Positions 12,025 through 23,220 of a stretch of 64,000 nucleotides of DNA are shown in pieces. The translations under genes were made by a program, and so were the position numbers. The notes beneath the pieces were generated by a model. That model was given only the letters and a program-made list of their open reading frames with translations, had not been told where the DNA came from and searched no databases. This DNA is from Cristatella mucedo (lineage: Eukaryota > Bryozoa > Phylactolaemata > Cristatellidae): contig WPIO01000003.1 of assembly GCA_009760855.2 (NCBI GenBank), positions 4,562,001 to 4,626,000 on the forward strand. Reading direction: 5' to 3'. How positions within the stretch are numbered: the first letter of the stretch is position 1; each line of letters begins with the position of its first letter.

Positions 12025-13065
12025 ACTGATTTTTTGCTTTGGTGGCACACAAACTAAAGACACAGCTTGTTCATGATTTTACGAAATATTGATACCATAC
12101 ATGTTGCATTTACATATCATCCATAAGTAACTTAACCTCTTTTAAGCTACTTATATATCATGTTAAGAAGGTATGCTCTAATGAGTCATGTCACCATCCA
12201 AATTAAAACACAAATAACGTGGTTAGAGAGAGCATATTCAGTGTCAACACAAAAATAGGGTTAGTGAGAACCTGAAAACTGTCAGCTCGCAGAAGCATGC
12301 GAAATACGAACAACAAGAACCAACCATAATACATGAGATTCAGAAGTAAGTTTGAGGTTTTGCTTGCATATGTTGAAGGAAGGAAAGCTCTAAATGATTT
12401 GAAGATCATTCAAAATGCAGCTACATAAGAAGTACTATAAGTACTTATAAGTACTGCTAATCGTCAGAATGAAAATTAGATCTTACGAAACTAGTCTAGC
12501 GAGGAGTAGTTTTGATAGGTATGGCGAAAAAAGAAGAAACCAAAAAGTGAGTGAGGAGACTTTGAAGTTGATGCTCTTCTTGACAATGAGCTAGTGTAGG
12601 ACGGCAAGAATAAGTGAGATTTGGCTACTCTGAAGATCGCTGTAGACAAAGGAAGGAGTAAAATGCTTCACTAGCTGCCAATTTATGGTAGGTAGTTAGT
12701 TTTGAAAAGTACATTCAGATTTCGGGGGAACACGTGTGGCAGTAGGTAAAAAAAATAAAGCCAGCTGTAAGTTTTAGGCTTTCGAGTTTGTGAGCATAAT
12801 GTAGTTTCCCATAACTTGCATGTTGTTTGCGACGTCATTAGGTTTGAAAAGTCTTGTTGAGTTCGAAATCCAAACTTCATCGATGATTTCAGCAAAAGAG
12901 TTGATGTATTTTATGTGCTAGAGATCTTGCAAGATTGGCAGCATACGATCAGCTATGTTTTATCTACATATAAGTTCCAGCCTAGATTTTATTCAGCCAT
13001 CACATCGGTCAGATGGAGAATATAACTTGCGACTAAAAGCGGACTAAACAAAGCACTTTGATTTA
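12025..13065. repeat. Roughly 1-kb duplicated block, first copy
   Basis: It aligns by eye with 14.08-15.01 kb in the same orientation, sharing GACACAGCTTGTTC near the start, AATAAGTGAGATTTGGCTAC in the middle and ATCACATCGGTCAGA near the end. The middle (about 12.19-12.70 kb) resembles minus-strand LINE-A 3' sequence. A shorter relative lies at 54.28-54.80 kb. Confidence 0.7.
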
Positions 13066-14079
13066 CTGAATTTCATGCTCCTAATACTTTTAACATGTTG
13101 AAGATGCCGAAATTTGTAGAAGGCTGTTTATTAGCACGCCTTTCATTGTGAGCGATTCTCGCTTTTCACGTGATCTCGGCCAAGTTGGGGGGCATCTCAT
13201 TAATTGGAAAGTATATCTGCACTGGGAGTATTTTTGCATCCATTAAATTTATTCCTAATATCCTATTCTTTAGCAGCATATGCAAATAGCTTTTGTCGTA
13301 ACCTAGCAATCACAACGACAGTTGAATATGTTTACTAGGAAAAAAGAGGACTAGCTGTCTTTCTGGAAGATAATGTACTCGATGTAAGAAATAGCTCAGC
13401 TGCATTAGGGATTACAGCAAGTGCAATTCGAGCATTCATGAACCTTAAGAAGACTGTTTGAAATAAGCTCGTGTGATTAATCTTTCTTGTTTTTGTTTGC
13501 ATATGTGTTATCTGGCCTCCTCTAAAAGCATAGCTATTTAGGTAAACACTTGAGAGTATAGAATGAGTCACAGTCTGAAGTGGATCCTTTAATAAGGCTC
13601 TCTAGCCTGCATGACGAGTTCTTCGTTTGAGTTGCTCTTCTAGCACACTATAAATCTATCGGTCATTATTCAGCACCAGTTTATTCTCAGGTGTTGATTC
13701 GTATGCATTATTTTTGCTTTATTAAAGCGATGACGGTTTTATAACCTGTGCTTAGGAGGGATGACAAAATCTCGTTCTAGGCACTTGTAACAGGTTAATA
13801 ATTAATCTTGCTGTCAAAATAGTGACTAATCAAACTAAAAAGGAACATACATTTAGATAACAATCATACCTTTTTTCTGACAGATTCAGAAGATGCCTAG
13901 ATTAACTTTTTAAATTTAGGAATTTTTCAACCTATGTCTGCTTAAAGGATAGAGGAAAAATCACATTACGTTAGGTAATTGTTTTAGGTAATTTTACATG
14001 TAACCGCATAAGAGAATATCTTGAAGTCAGTCTTGAAATGAATGAATTATATTAGTCTTGATTGAGTTTCCAGCTTTTG
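13066..14079. other. Spacer between the 1-kb repeats
   Basis: No supported gene. A short minus-strand stretch at 13.34-13.44 kb resembles plus-strand sequence at about 4.40-4.50 kb (shared TTGCACTTGCTGT and AATGCAGCTGAGCTA), which suggests an unnamed dispersed repeat. Confidence 0.35.
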
Positions 14080-15010
14080 CGGCCCACGAAATATAGACAC
14101 AGCTTGTTCGTGGTTTTAGGTAAATAATGATAATATTATTGTTGAATTGATATATCACCCATAACAAGCTTAACCTCTTTCTAAGCTACTTATTTTATAT
14201 TATGTTAAGAAAGTATGATACAATTATTAGTGGCACCATCGAAATTACAACCAAATTAACGTGGTTATTAAAGGGATTCTCTTTGTCAATCGTCATAAAT
14301 AAGGTTAGTGACAACCGGCAGTGTCAGCTGACAGAAGCATAAAAAAGGTGAATTACGTGAACCGACCAAATTACACGAGAATCAGAACTGAGTTCGAAGT
14401 TTTGGTGGCGTATGATAGGGATGCAAGCTCCAAATGGTTTAAAAATCATCCGAAGCACTGCTCAACGATTTAAGTCATAAAGAAATGGAGTTCTCACGAA
14501 ACTAGTCCTGCGAAAGAGTAGTTCGTATAGGTAGGGTGGAAAATAAAAAAACAAAAAGTGAGTGAAGTGACTTTGAAGCCGATGCTCTGCTTAATATGAG
14601 CTAGTGCAGGTCGGCAAGAATAAGTGAGATTTGGCTACTCTGACGGTCGCAGTTGACAAACCAAGAAGGAAACTTTTTCACTAGCCGTAAGTTTTACATA
14701 AGAATTTAGTTTTGAACAGGACATACATATTTCAAGGAGATTTTTGAAAATATAAAAATAGAGCCAATTATAAGTTTTAAGCTTTCGAATTTCTGAGCAT
14801 AATGTTGTTTCCCCGTAACTTGTATGTTGGTTGTGACGTCATGTGGTTTGAAAAGATTTGTTGGTTTAAAAGGTTTGAAAAGTAAGAACAGCTATGTTGT
14901 ATCTACATGTAAGTACCAGCATAGATTTTACTTCGCAATCACATCGGTCAGAAGGAGAGTATAACTTGTACTAAACTTGTGACTAAAAGGGGACAAAGCA
15001 AAGCATTTTA
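14080..15010. repeat. Roughly 1-kb duplicated block, second copy
   Basis: Same-orientation partner of the block starting at 12.03 kb, about 2 kb away. Several small indels distinguish the two. It contains the same decayed minus-strand LINE-A-like middle. Confidence 0.7.
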
Positions 15011-16403
15011 ATTTACCTCATACTTCACTGGTTCTTCAAATTATCTTAGCTCGTTGGCATTCTAGCTGAAGAAAGGTCAGAAAAGGCTAGATTTTAAAGA
15101 CGACGCCGGGAATGAATATGATTAGTCGCAATCGAATCTCTCACTGAGCAGGTCGGACAGCTTGTGTGCCTGATTTATCCGGATCGTGTTTTAGTTTTAA
15201 AATCTCTTCAGGCATTCATTGATTATAATAACACTTAGTTTGAACATCAACCTCAGATATCGAAATCATGCTAAAGAAATCGTATAGTTCTTTAGACTGA
15301 GCAGTAGCTAAATATGCTCTATCTGTTCTCAAACCTAGTGAGGTGTGCACGAACTGAGCATCTAACTCTTTAACCGGTATTAGACACCTGTTCTCCATTG
15401 TATATGAGGAATCAGCAGTGCTCCGTTGGAGATTAATACTTTTTCTCTAGGAATTGACAGCTCATTATTGCGGTTGTGCTCAGATGCCATTACAATAACT
15501 GAGAAGAAAAATTTCGTCAAGAATGAAGACACTGTCAGTTAAAGATTACCTGTAGGGTAGAAGCAAAGCTTTTTAACTCTATTCAGGATATTAACAGATA
15601 TGATTTAAAGCCTAAATTGGAAGTAATTATGATTGACAGGCAAGAGTAGTTTGATAGAGAGGTAAAACAATGTGGTACTATGTTGAATGCGACAATAATC
15701 TTAAAAGCAATCGTAGCTGATTTTGAGATTCAAACATTTATCAAGCTGAGACCTTCATAACAAGCATGCCTAGATCTAATTTTGCTTCAATTATAAGTGA
15801 CGCACCGTGCCCCTTGCTAAATATAGGACAGTATCTTTGAGTTGTTGCTCACTTTACAATAATTCACTGAAGGAGTTCAGTCGATACTTAATCGTTTGTC
15901 TGTTCAAGATAATAAAAAGACGGAGCTTAGACTAGTGAACAGTATATGCTGACCACCATAACTGTCAATAAGTCATTTGGGGAACAGTCCAATTAATTTT
16001 AATTCACCAGTAAGAGCCTTTTGTTTGCTTAGTATGTTTACCAGCTCAGGCCAGGTCATGATCTTCGATCACTCGCGGCAATAAAAACAGATGCAATGAG
16101 AAATTTCTGGCTGTTGCAGCGGTAAAAAAAAATCAGCTAGGTAAAATTGAACTAGATTTAGCGAACCAAACACGAACGGATAATGATTGCTGTTCATTGC
16201 GGCCTGTAGCTGGGCTACAACAATTTTGACGAAAACGTTAGTGCACCTAAATTACCGGCGTGGGTGTTATTCAAAATAAAGCTCTGAAAGCCATGTGCAA
16301 GTTATGCATGTAATCGTTACTTGTGTCCACAACGCTGTCTATGCGGCTCGGTAGTTGGCAGTCGAATAAACTTGCATTTCAAATCAAAGTAATATGCGTA
16401 GCC
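15011..16403. other. Intergenic DNA between genes 1 and 2
   Basis: The stretch lies after the gene 1 polyadenylation signal. I found no exon, RNA gene or recognisable transposon. Confidence 0.5.
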
Positions 16404-16409
16404 TTTATT
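16404..16409 (-). terminator. Polyadenylation signal of gene 1
   Basis: AATAAA on the minus strand, about 130 bases after the gene 1 stop codon at 16538-16540. Motif and spacing are normal for a 3' UTR end. Confidence 0.6.
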
Positions 16410-16537
16410 AGCATGAAAAAGTCGACAAGAAAGTTAGTAGTAGGCAAAATACTGACAGAGGGCCATTTAAAGGCAGAAGCTAGACAAATTATGCATTACT
16501 AACAAATCAGTCCCACGTTTTTGATGGAAGCTGCTGC

Positions 16538-16886
16538 TCAGGCTATGGGTTGAGGCAGTTCTTGAGGCGTCGTCTTTATTTGTCCCGCAGATGCCGCCGC
16601 CACAATGCCTTCAATGGTGGTGGCGTCCACAGCACTGATCGCACCCAAAGAATGCTGAGACAAAGCTGTACGACTAGACGATACTTCTTTACCGTTACCT
16701 TTAGTCAATTCAGAGCGGCTGAAGCGTCTGCTTTCGAGGACCGCGTCGTGGCGTTGCTGTGCACCAAGTATCCTGATAAACTTCCAGAGAGAAAATCCAA
16801 TAATGCCACTGACGAGTGCGAGTAGGCCGACCACTATACCTACTGTTTTGGTAGAATTTCCTTCTAAATTGTAAACCGCATAATCA
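16538..16886 (-). CDS. Gene 1 last exon: transmembrane helix and cytoplasmic tail
   Basis: The acceptor is strong: a T-rich tract and TTAAACAG before 16886. The frame opens with SDYAVYNLEGNSTKT, including an NST glycosylation site, then a hydrophobic helix of about 21 residues (from VGIVVGLLALVSGIIGF through LWKF), then a basic stop-transfer stretch. The tail of about 80 residues is rich in serine, alanine and threonine, contains no tyrosine and so no ITAM or ITIM, and ends PQPIA before TGA at 16538-16540. An AATAAA follows. This is the C-terminal end of a type I membrane protein. The exon starts in phase 2, whereas the stalk exons end in phase 1, so one phase-changing exon must intervene. 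Confidence 0.8.
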
Positions 16887-17043
16887 CTGTTTAAGTAGAG
16901 GTGGCAAACAAGTAAAAAAAAATTAGTGTTCAGTTGAATGTTAAAAATTTCATAACTATGTGCGCCCAGCTTCGCGGTGAAGATTCAATTATTGTATTTA
17001 GAAGGTCTGCCGATAACAAATTATGTTACTAAACTCAATTTAC

Positions 17044-17111
17044 CTATCGTTGGAAAAATTTATCGGATTGTTGCCATTTAACACTACCCATCGGCAGGTT
17101 TTCCACGATAA
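17044..17111 (-). CDS. Gene 1 probable membrane-proximal exon (68 nt, frame uncertain)
   Basis: An AACAG acceptor and a GTAAAT donor flank 68 nt on the minus strand, 157 nt upstream of the last exon. Read in phase 0 it is open (LSWKTCRWVVLNGNNP...) and ends in phase 2, which fits the last exon exactly. Read in phase 1, as the upstream stalk exons require, it gives IVENLPMGSVKWQQS... but ends in TAG at the junction. Either a further exon with phase 1-0 is missing from my model, or a one-base change has broken the frame. The exon call is moderate; its translation is unresolved. Confidence 0.5.
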
Positions 17112-17411
17112 CTGTTAAAAACTTAAATTGATGTACACGCTTTTAAACGACTGATTTGTAAGCTATTTTGAACCACAGTTTCCTGTCAGTTTTAAATTTT
17201 ACTTTTTCTCATCCTCCTCTTGCTGCAAGACATCGGAGCACCAGCTACTAAACATTATTTTTTTCAATATCATCCTAAAAATTCTAAGCCATCACTCGTT
17301 GTGCTTTACGATCCCAAATAGGAGAGAAGAAACAAGCAAGGAGGTCACTTTCGTGCAAGGTATCGCACTCGCAGAAGCATTTTACAGAATGCTAGAGTCA
17401 GAGTCATGCCG

Positions 17412-17576
17412 CAAATAAAAGCAAATAAATAAACGACTTTGTCTTAGCGTCCCAAGATAACTAAATCTCTATTCTGGCGTTTCTCATATGCCTCGTGGTT
17501 TATGCCCACGAACTCAGAAAGACCTTGTTCAACGGCGAGCAGCTTAACCACTGGACCAAACCAGCTTGGCACCGTA
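17412..17576 (-). mobile_element. SINE-A copy 2
   Basis: Minus-strand copy with TGGTCCAGTGGTTAAG (A box) and a decayed B box, followed by the LINE-A-like tail. It lies in arm 1 of the tandem duplication and has its twin at 21.1 kb, so it predates the duplication. Confidence 0.8.
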
Positions 17577-18097
17577 GTTTACAAATACAAAAATGGCACT
17601 GAGTACAAGTACCTAGGCGGTTCACAGGTTAATACTATGGACTGAATAAGAAGCGAGTAAGCTAGCAAGGAAAAAAAAACAAAGCTAGGTGGATTGCTAA
17701 AAAAGCTGAGCGTAATAGATGCATATTTATCGTATGCTTCTTGCTCTATGATCGGGCGAATTATCAGCGCGCATTTGTTATGGGATATGCATGTCGGTGA
17801 CTGACCATATATGGACAACGAAAAATTGACAGTAGGCCGATTATCCAAATCTGGTTATGTTTCGCAGAGCATCATCTGCATTTCTTACTGCAGCTTACCC
17901 AATACTCTGCAGGGTGCTTTAAAGACCATAAAACACGGTCAACCAGTCAAGTAAATTCATCGGCTCGTCAAGCGTTATACTTCTAACCTGAACAAATTCA
18001 GAAAACCATCGCGGCAAATTCATCACTGCAGAAAAGAAAAAGTCTTCTCCGCTCAGAGATTACATACTTTTTACTATGCGAAAGTAATGCGGAATGT

Positions 18098-18365
18098 CTC
18101 TCCGTCTGTAACTCCACAAAGTCATATAGACTATATGGGTGTTACGCAGGAGAGTTTTCTGCAGCCAACTCACACCCTAAGCAGCTTTCGGTGCGCATTC
18201 GGTAGCCAAGAGACTTCGTCTCACGAAACAAAGGGAAAGTGGGTAGCATAGCAGAATCAGGAGAGCAGTTGAAGTAGTGAGTAGCACGAAGTAGCAGCTT
18301 AGGACCGCTGAAAAGGATAAGCCATAGTCGGCAGTAGGAAAGCAGCTGTCGTTGCCTAAGAAAAA
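18098..18365 (-). mobile_element. LINE-B 3' fragment with an empty site in arm 2
   Basis: About 270 bases match the LINE-B end: the block coding near PTADYGTSFSAVL, the GCTTAGG-GTGAGT stretch, the GTTACACCCA-like stretch and the GAGTTACAGACGGAGA tail. The flanks TAATGCGGAA and TGGATACGC rejoin at about 21.78 kb in arm 2. Confidence 0.85.
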
Positions 18366-18696
18366 ATATCTTAATAACCAATCGAATTTCAAACTGGATA
18401 CGCAGACGCCTTATCCGGATGCAAAAATATATTTAAAGCTCAGTCTATAAATTGCAACAAAATTATCTTCAGGCAACGTATTTCCGAATCACTGGCAGGG
18501 CAATTCATTATTGCAGCATGCTTGTAACACTTACTCGCGAGTAAACTCTGACTACGCGATGCAGCTCCAAGATTTTTATTTTTCATTGATAGGTGGAAGA
18601 AATGACTGTTATAGGACATTTATTTTCAATCCTAACAAGTACTTTTAAATATTTTTGTACTTTATTTTATGTACGCACTAACAGGAACACACTTAC

Positions 18697-18756
18697 CTTC
18701 GCTTGAGAGGTCAGCTACTTTGACATGCGTAGTCGGTTCACTTTTTGGTACGGTTG
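18697..18756 (-). CDS. Gene 1 stalk exon, copy A (60 nt)
   Basis: Acceptor CTTTTTTCAG and donor GTAAGT on the minus strand, phase 1-1, 20 codons. The open frame reads TVPKSEPTTHVKVADLSSE; the other two frames contain stops. It is the tandem duplicate of the exon at 22170-22229, with 48 of 60 bases identical. Charged, proline/threonine-containing and without cysteine, it suits an extracellular stalk between the folded domain and the membrane. Because it is phase-symmetric it can be skipped without frameshift. Confidence 0.75.
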
Positions 18757-19736
18757 CTGAAAAAAGGCACATGAAAGTGACATCGCCCCAAGGATTCATC
18801 GATTCATCATTGTGAAGAATCAGTTTCTATAGTTTAGGTCTGCACGATACTTAAGGCCATTCGAAAGTAAAACACACGTAGCTAGACTCTACTGACTCAA
18901 ATTACTTTGGCAATTAAAATTGGCTTACTCGATCTGGCAAAGTGAGAACTCCACCCAGATTTCTAGAATGAATTCAAATGCCTCATACATACCACATCTG
19001 CTTTCTTTATATAACTATTGCCCGAAATTAGGATTATTATATTTCGCAAAAGCGTAGTAGGAATTACACTTTGTTTATACCCAATATAGCTGTATTCATG
19101 CAATTACCTCAGGACCAAATTTGTATAAGTTTACCTGCCATTAAAGGCTACGGCCAATCCTGGTAGAACTGTGGACTAATTACACCCAAACACAGGCTAG
19201 GTTTTGACAATGAATACAAATAATAAGTATATGTGTCGAGTTTTAACTTAGCTGTCGCGTAGAGAAAAACATAGCACCGGCAACACGGTGAGAAGTTAAC
19301 ACTTGACTACGTTTACAATAATATGGTCGGGCAGTAAATCGGGATTCTTATTTGAGGGGTATTCCTATATTCAGAGTGAGACAAATATTATTTAAAACTT
19401 CACAGAACTTATTTAGTATCGACTTAACAACTTTCAAACGAACAAGCATCGCATAATTACACTGTGATTATTTACAAAATGTTTGTAGTTTGCCGATGGA
19501 TGCGACTTAGAGATGCCCTTTTGATTGATCTCACCTGAAAATGCATATTAGTCCTATTATTATTAGTATCCTTATATAGTATTAGTATTCTTAAATATTA
19601 TGGTCCAAGTAATTAAGAAAAGTTGCCCACACAGGTCATGCTTATTGTGGTGTTACTCTGCATATCTCCGAAAGCTGCATCTTAGCAAGCTCTCCTGTGT
19701 CGTTGTAATCATCCCCATTGTGGTCCTTAGGAGGTA

Positions 19737-20300
19737 CTATATTGGAAACTTCAGTGTCGGTTGACCGGCCATGGCATGCAGCTGCATTATCCTTGTCAAA
19801 AAAGCCGTCACATCTTTTTTCGTGACTGCTTTTCCTAGCTCAGTAGCCGCTGCTGTAATCGCGTGCAACGTGTTCATTGTCGTGTCGACCAACAATTGGA
19901 AAACGGCTTTTCTGAAACAGTGTGCCAGATCGTAGCTGGCGGTACCAGCAACAACGACTGCGTCAGCATGTGCGAGGTAACTAGCATAGAAAAGGCTTTG
20001 TGTAATCAATCCTCGACCATCCATCTTCGATAGTGTGAAGAATTTGCCGCATCAATTATGTTCTGTACTGGACTTAAGCTGCGAGAATGACTCCTTGATC
20101 CAGAGGCAGCATGAGAGATCTCGTGTATGGAGGCATGGATTGAAGTTTGATGTCTTTTGAGCTGCCTATCTACCTTATTACATCCACCTTATCGGCAAGC
20201 AGAATGATTTCTTGATTGTCAGCTCCAGATTTAATTTAAGAAGGATAGCAGCCAAACTTGCTGACAACCAAAGGAACTGATGGGGACTACTAGACGATGG
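19737..20300 (-). mobile_element. Tigger/pogo-like DDE transposase relic
   Basis: Minus-strand translation near 20082-20138 gives PPYTRSLMLPLDQGVI, the PPNTTSL-QP-DQGVI signature of DDE_1 (CENP-B/Tigger/pogo) transposases. In a shifted frame downstream an open stretch of 95 codons carries a CFRKA-F motif like the family's NCFRKAGF. Upstream (about 20.21-20.27 kb) EIILLADKVDV could be the decayed catalytic-strand region. Stops and at least one frameshift make it inactive. Terminal repeats were not identified. Confidence 0.7.
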
Positions 20301-20990
20301 TAATACACGCGGCTCGGGGCTTTAAACTCTGCCGTCTACGATAGAGTGATTTTAACAAAACAATGGCGAGTCTGCTATCTTCGAATCCCTATTGATTGAC
20401 AGCTGGCGGAAGTCAGAGTAGAGCCACGTTCACATGCTCACGCATAGCCATTCACGGAGCCAATAAGTTACCAAGTAGCCAGCAGCAAGGCCTTTACCCC
20501 AGCCCGACGTTGCCCAAGGTCAATGCCAAACGGCTTCTTCTGAGTGGGTGAACGGGCGCTATACTAGCGAGGTGCTTTTACACGACATTGTGCAATGCAG
20601 ACATAACGCCTTCAGCACGTTTGGATGGCAAGCAAAGGTGGGGTGGGCGGAGCCACTCCCTCGAGACGCCATGGAGAATCCTACTGTCCGATACACTGTA
20701 TACATGCTCTTAAGTGGAATGAGGGTCGAAATTTAGTCTGCACTCCTATTTTTAAATGCAGAGTATTCTTACATTCCGATTTTCATTTAAGCGGCCTTCC
20801 CACGAAGAAAACTGCAAAATCATCTTTGACGCAGACATGCCACTGATATAAGCATAGTATTTCTACATCCGATATACTTACACGCGGAATCAACTGTACT
20901 AGCAACTGCATTACGAATAGTAAGAGCACACGACCGTCGTGGCCGATCCTGACCCTGGAGAATCGCTAAGTGCAATATTAGGTCCGCTGT
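20301..20990. other. GC-richer spacer between duplication arms
   Basis: This stretch is richer in GC than its surroundings and separates the two arms of the tandem duplication. It may be the rest of the Tigger-like element, but I see no transposase motif here. The open frames have no recognisable product. Confidence 0.35.
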
Positions 20991-21071
20991 TCTTCGTCGA
21001 CCAACGCCGAAACCATGCACGGTATTGCACGCACAGTAGCATTTTAAAGAATGCTAGAGTCAGAGCTATAT

Positions 21072-21238
21072 CGTCAATAAATAAATGAAAAAATAAACTT
21101 CATTTGTAGAGCGCGCCCAGAGAACTAGATCTCTAGTAAGGCGTTTCACATATGCGTCGTGGCTCGAGCCCATGACCTCAGAAAGACCTCGATTGCGTCG
21201 AGCACCTTAACCACTGGATCAAACAAGCTTGGCACCGT
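21072..21238 (-). mobile_element. SINE-A copy 3
   Basis: Minus-strand twin of the copy at 17.4 kb, with a recognisable A box, B box GGGCTCGAGCC and LINE-A-like tail. Confidence 0.8.
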
Positions 21239-21911
21239 AATTTTCAGATACAAAAAAATCGCAATGAGAACAAGTATCTAGGTGGCCCTCAGGTTAGAAA
21301 TACGTACTGAATAAGAAACGACTAAGCTAGCTAGAAAATAACAAACAAAGCTTGCTGGATTGCCGAGAAACTGAGCTTAACAGATGCATATTTTTCGTAA
21401 GGTTCACGCTCTAAGATCGGGCAAACTATCAGCACGTTTTTGTTACGGGATACGCATGTCGATGAGGGACCGCAATATGACAACGCGACAACATAACAGT
21501 CGGCCGATCATCGAGCTTTTGTTATGTTTTCACAGAACGGCCTGTGCTTGTCTTACTAAAGCTTTTACGATGCACCATGCAGCGATATGCTATCGGGTGC
21601 TTTATAGACCGCAAAACACGGTCAACGAGACAAATATTGTAATCGGCTCATCCAGCGTTATACCTCTAACGTGGATAAATTCAGAAAAGCCTAGCGGCAA
21701 TTTAGCCACAGGAGACGAGAAAAGTTCTTCTCCATTCAGAGTTTCATACGTTTTACTAGGCGACTCAATGCGGAATAATCTCAATACTAATTATACTTGA
21801 AAACGAATACGCAGGAGACTTATCCAGATGCAAAAAGATATTTTAAGTTCACCATACCTTTGCAAACAAATATCTTTAGGCAAGTTTTCCGAGCCACTGG
21901 CAGGGCAATTC

Positions 21912-22041
21912 CAAATAGACACTGATACTACTTTCACTCGCAAGTAAACTCTGACTACATGATGCAGCTCCAAAAAATTTCAAATAGACACTGATACTAC
22001 TTTCACTCGCAAGTAAACTCTGACTACATGATGCAGCTCCA
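21912..22041. repeat. Tandem repeat, two units, period 69
   Basis: The unit starting CAAATAGACACTGATACT and ending GATGCAGCTCCA occurs at 21912-21972 and again at 21981-22041, identical by eye, with a short spacer. Arm 1 has one diverged version at about 18.53-18.57 kb. Confidence 0.9.
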
Positions 22042-22169
22042 CTTTATTCTCGTTTCATAGACAGATGGAACAAATGGCTATTTAAGCGAATTTATTTTGA
22101 ATCCTAACAAGTACTTTTAAATATTTCTGTACTTTATTATTGAGTAGGTACTAACACAAATAGTCTTAC

Positions 22170-22229
22170 CTTCACTTGAGATTTCAGCTTCTTCAACGTC
22201 AGTAGTTGGTTCGCTTTTTGGTAAGGTTG
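22170..22229 (-). CDS. Gene 1 stalk exon, copy B (60 nt)
   Basis: Acceptor CCTTTTTCAG and donor GTAAGA on the minus strand, phase 1-1. It reads TLPKSEPTTDVEEAEISSE. Compared with copy A the first nine codons are nearly unchanged (TxPKSEPTT), while the middle becomes strongly acidic (DVEEAE for HVKVAD). Six of 19 whole residues differ. As with copy A, an extracellular stalk is inferred. Confidence 0.75.
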
Positions 22230-23220
22230 CTGAAAAAGGCACATGCAAGTGACATCACTTTAAATATTAATCTATTCATCAATGTGAATAATCAGTTGCT
22301 ATTATTTATGTCAGCAAGATACATTAAAGGTCATTCGAAAGTGAAAGACACGCAGGTAGACTATACTGACTCGATGACGTTAGCCATTAAAATAGCCTTA
22401 TTCGATTTGGCAGAGGAGAATGCCATCCAGACTTCTAGAATGAATCAAACGCATCACAAATAGCAACCTGATACCATCCTATAGCTATCGACCAACATAC
22501 AAATTAATAATTTCTCAATGCTATAGTAAGTATTGAATTTATTCATATAACATAAAGCTATATTCACTTCCCTTCACCAAAGAACCAAGTATAAAGCTCT
22601 TTAATCGCCGTTAAAAGCATTCGGAAAGCCTCGTAGAACTGTGGCCTTATTCCACACAAACGCACGCTAGGTTTTGATATTGAAAACGAATATTTGATAT
22701 TGAAAACGAATAGTATGCATATGTATTAAGCTTTTTGGCTGGCAGTCGCGTATAGTAAAACATTGCATCGGCAGCAAGGCAAGCAATGTAAACTCAACTC
22801 CGTTTATTAGAATATGGTCAGGCAGGCAAATTGGCATTCTTAAATGATGAGTATTTCTACATGCAACGTGAGAATAGTTTTACTTCAAACGTTACTGTCA
22901 TTCTTTAGTGTCAACGTACGAACGTAAGACAATTTAAGAGTGCATAATTGTACTGTTATTGTTTAAAACCGTCTGTAGTTTTCCGCTGGATGAGATTTTG
23001 GGAAGCCTTTTTTCTCGATCTAACCTGTAATTGCATAGTAGTCCTGCTATTCTTAAGCATTTTGCTCCAAGGAGTTAAGAACAGTTGCCCGCGTGTGTTG
23101 TGCTTCTTCTTGTGTTACTCTGCCTATCTCCGGAAACTACATTTTCTCAAGTTCTCCTGTGTCGTCATTTTCCCATTGCTGTCCTGACGAAGTATTACAC
23201 TGCAAATTTCCGTGGATGCG

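Larger units (their letters stand above)
17330..19760 (-). repeat. Intragenic tandem duplication, arm 1
   Basis: It aligns with 20.99-23.22 kb in the same orientation. Shared landmarks are GAATGCTAGAGTCAGAG, a minus-strand SINE-A, the GGATGCAAAAA block, CACTGGCAGGGCAATTC, the stalk exon, ATATGGTC-GGCAG and CTCTCCTGTGTCGT. Arm 1 holds a LINE-B insertion that arm 2 lacks. The two arms gave gene 1 two copies of one stalk exon. Confidence 0.85.
20990..23220 (-). repeat. Intragenic tandem duplication, arm 2
   Basis: Partner of 17.33-19.76 kb. It keeps the empty site for LINE-B (about 21.78 kb) and carries its own local changes: a 69-base tandem repeat at 21912-22041 and a short duplication of TTGATATTGAAAACGAATA at about 22674-22712. 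Confidence 0.85.
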
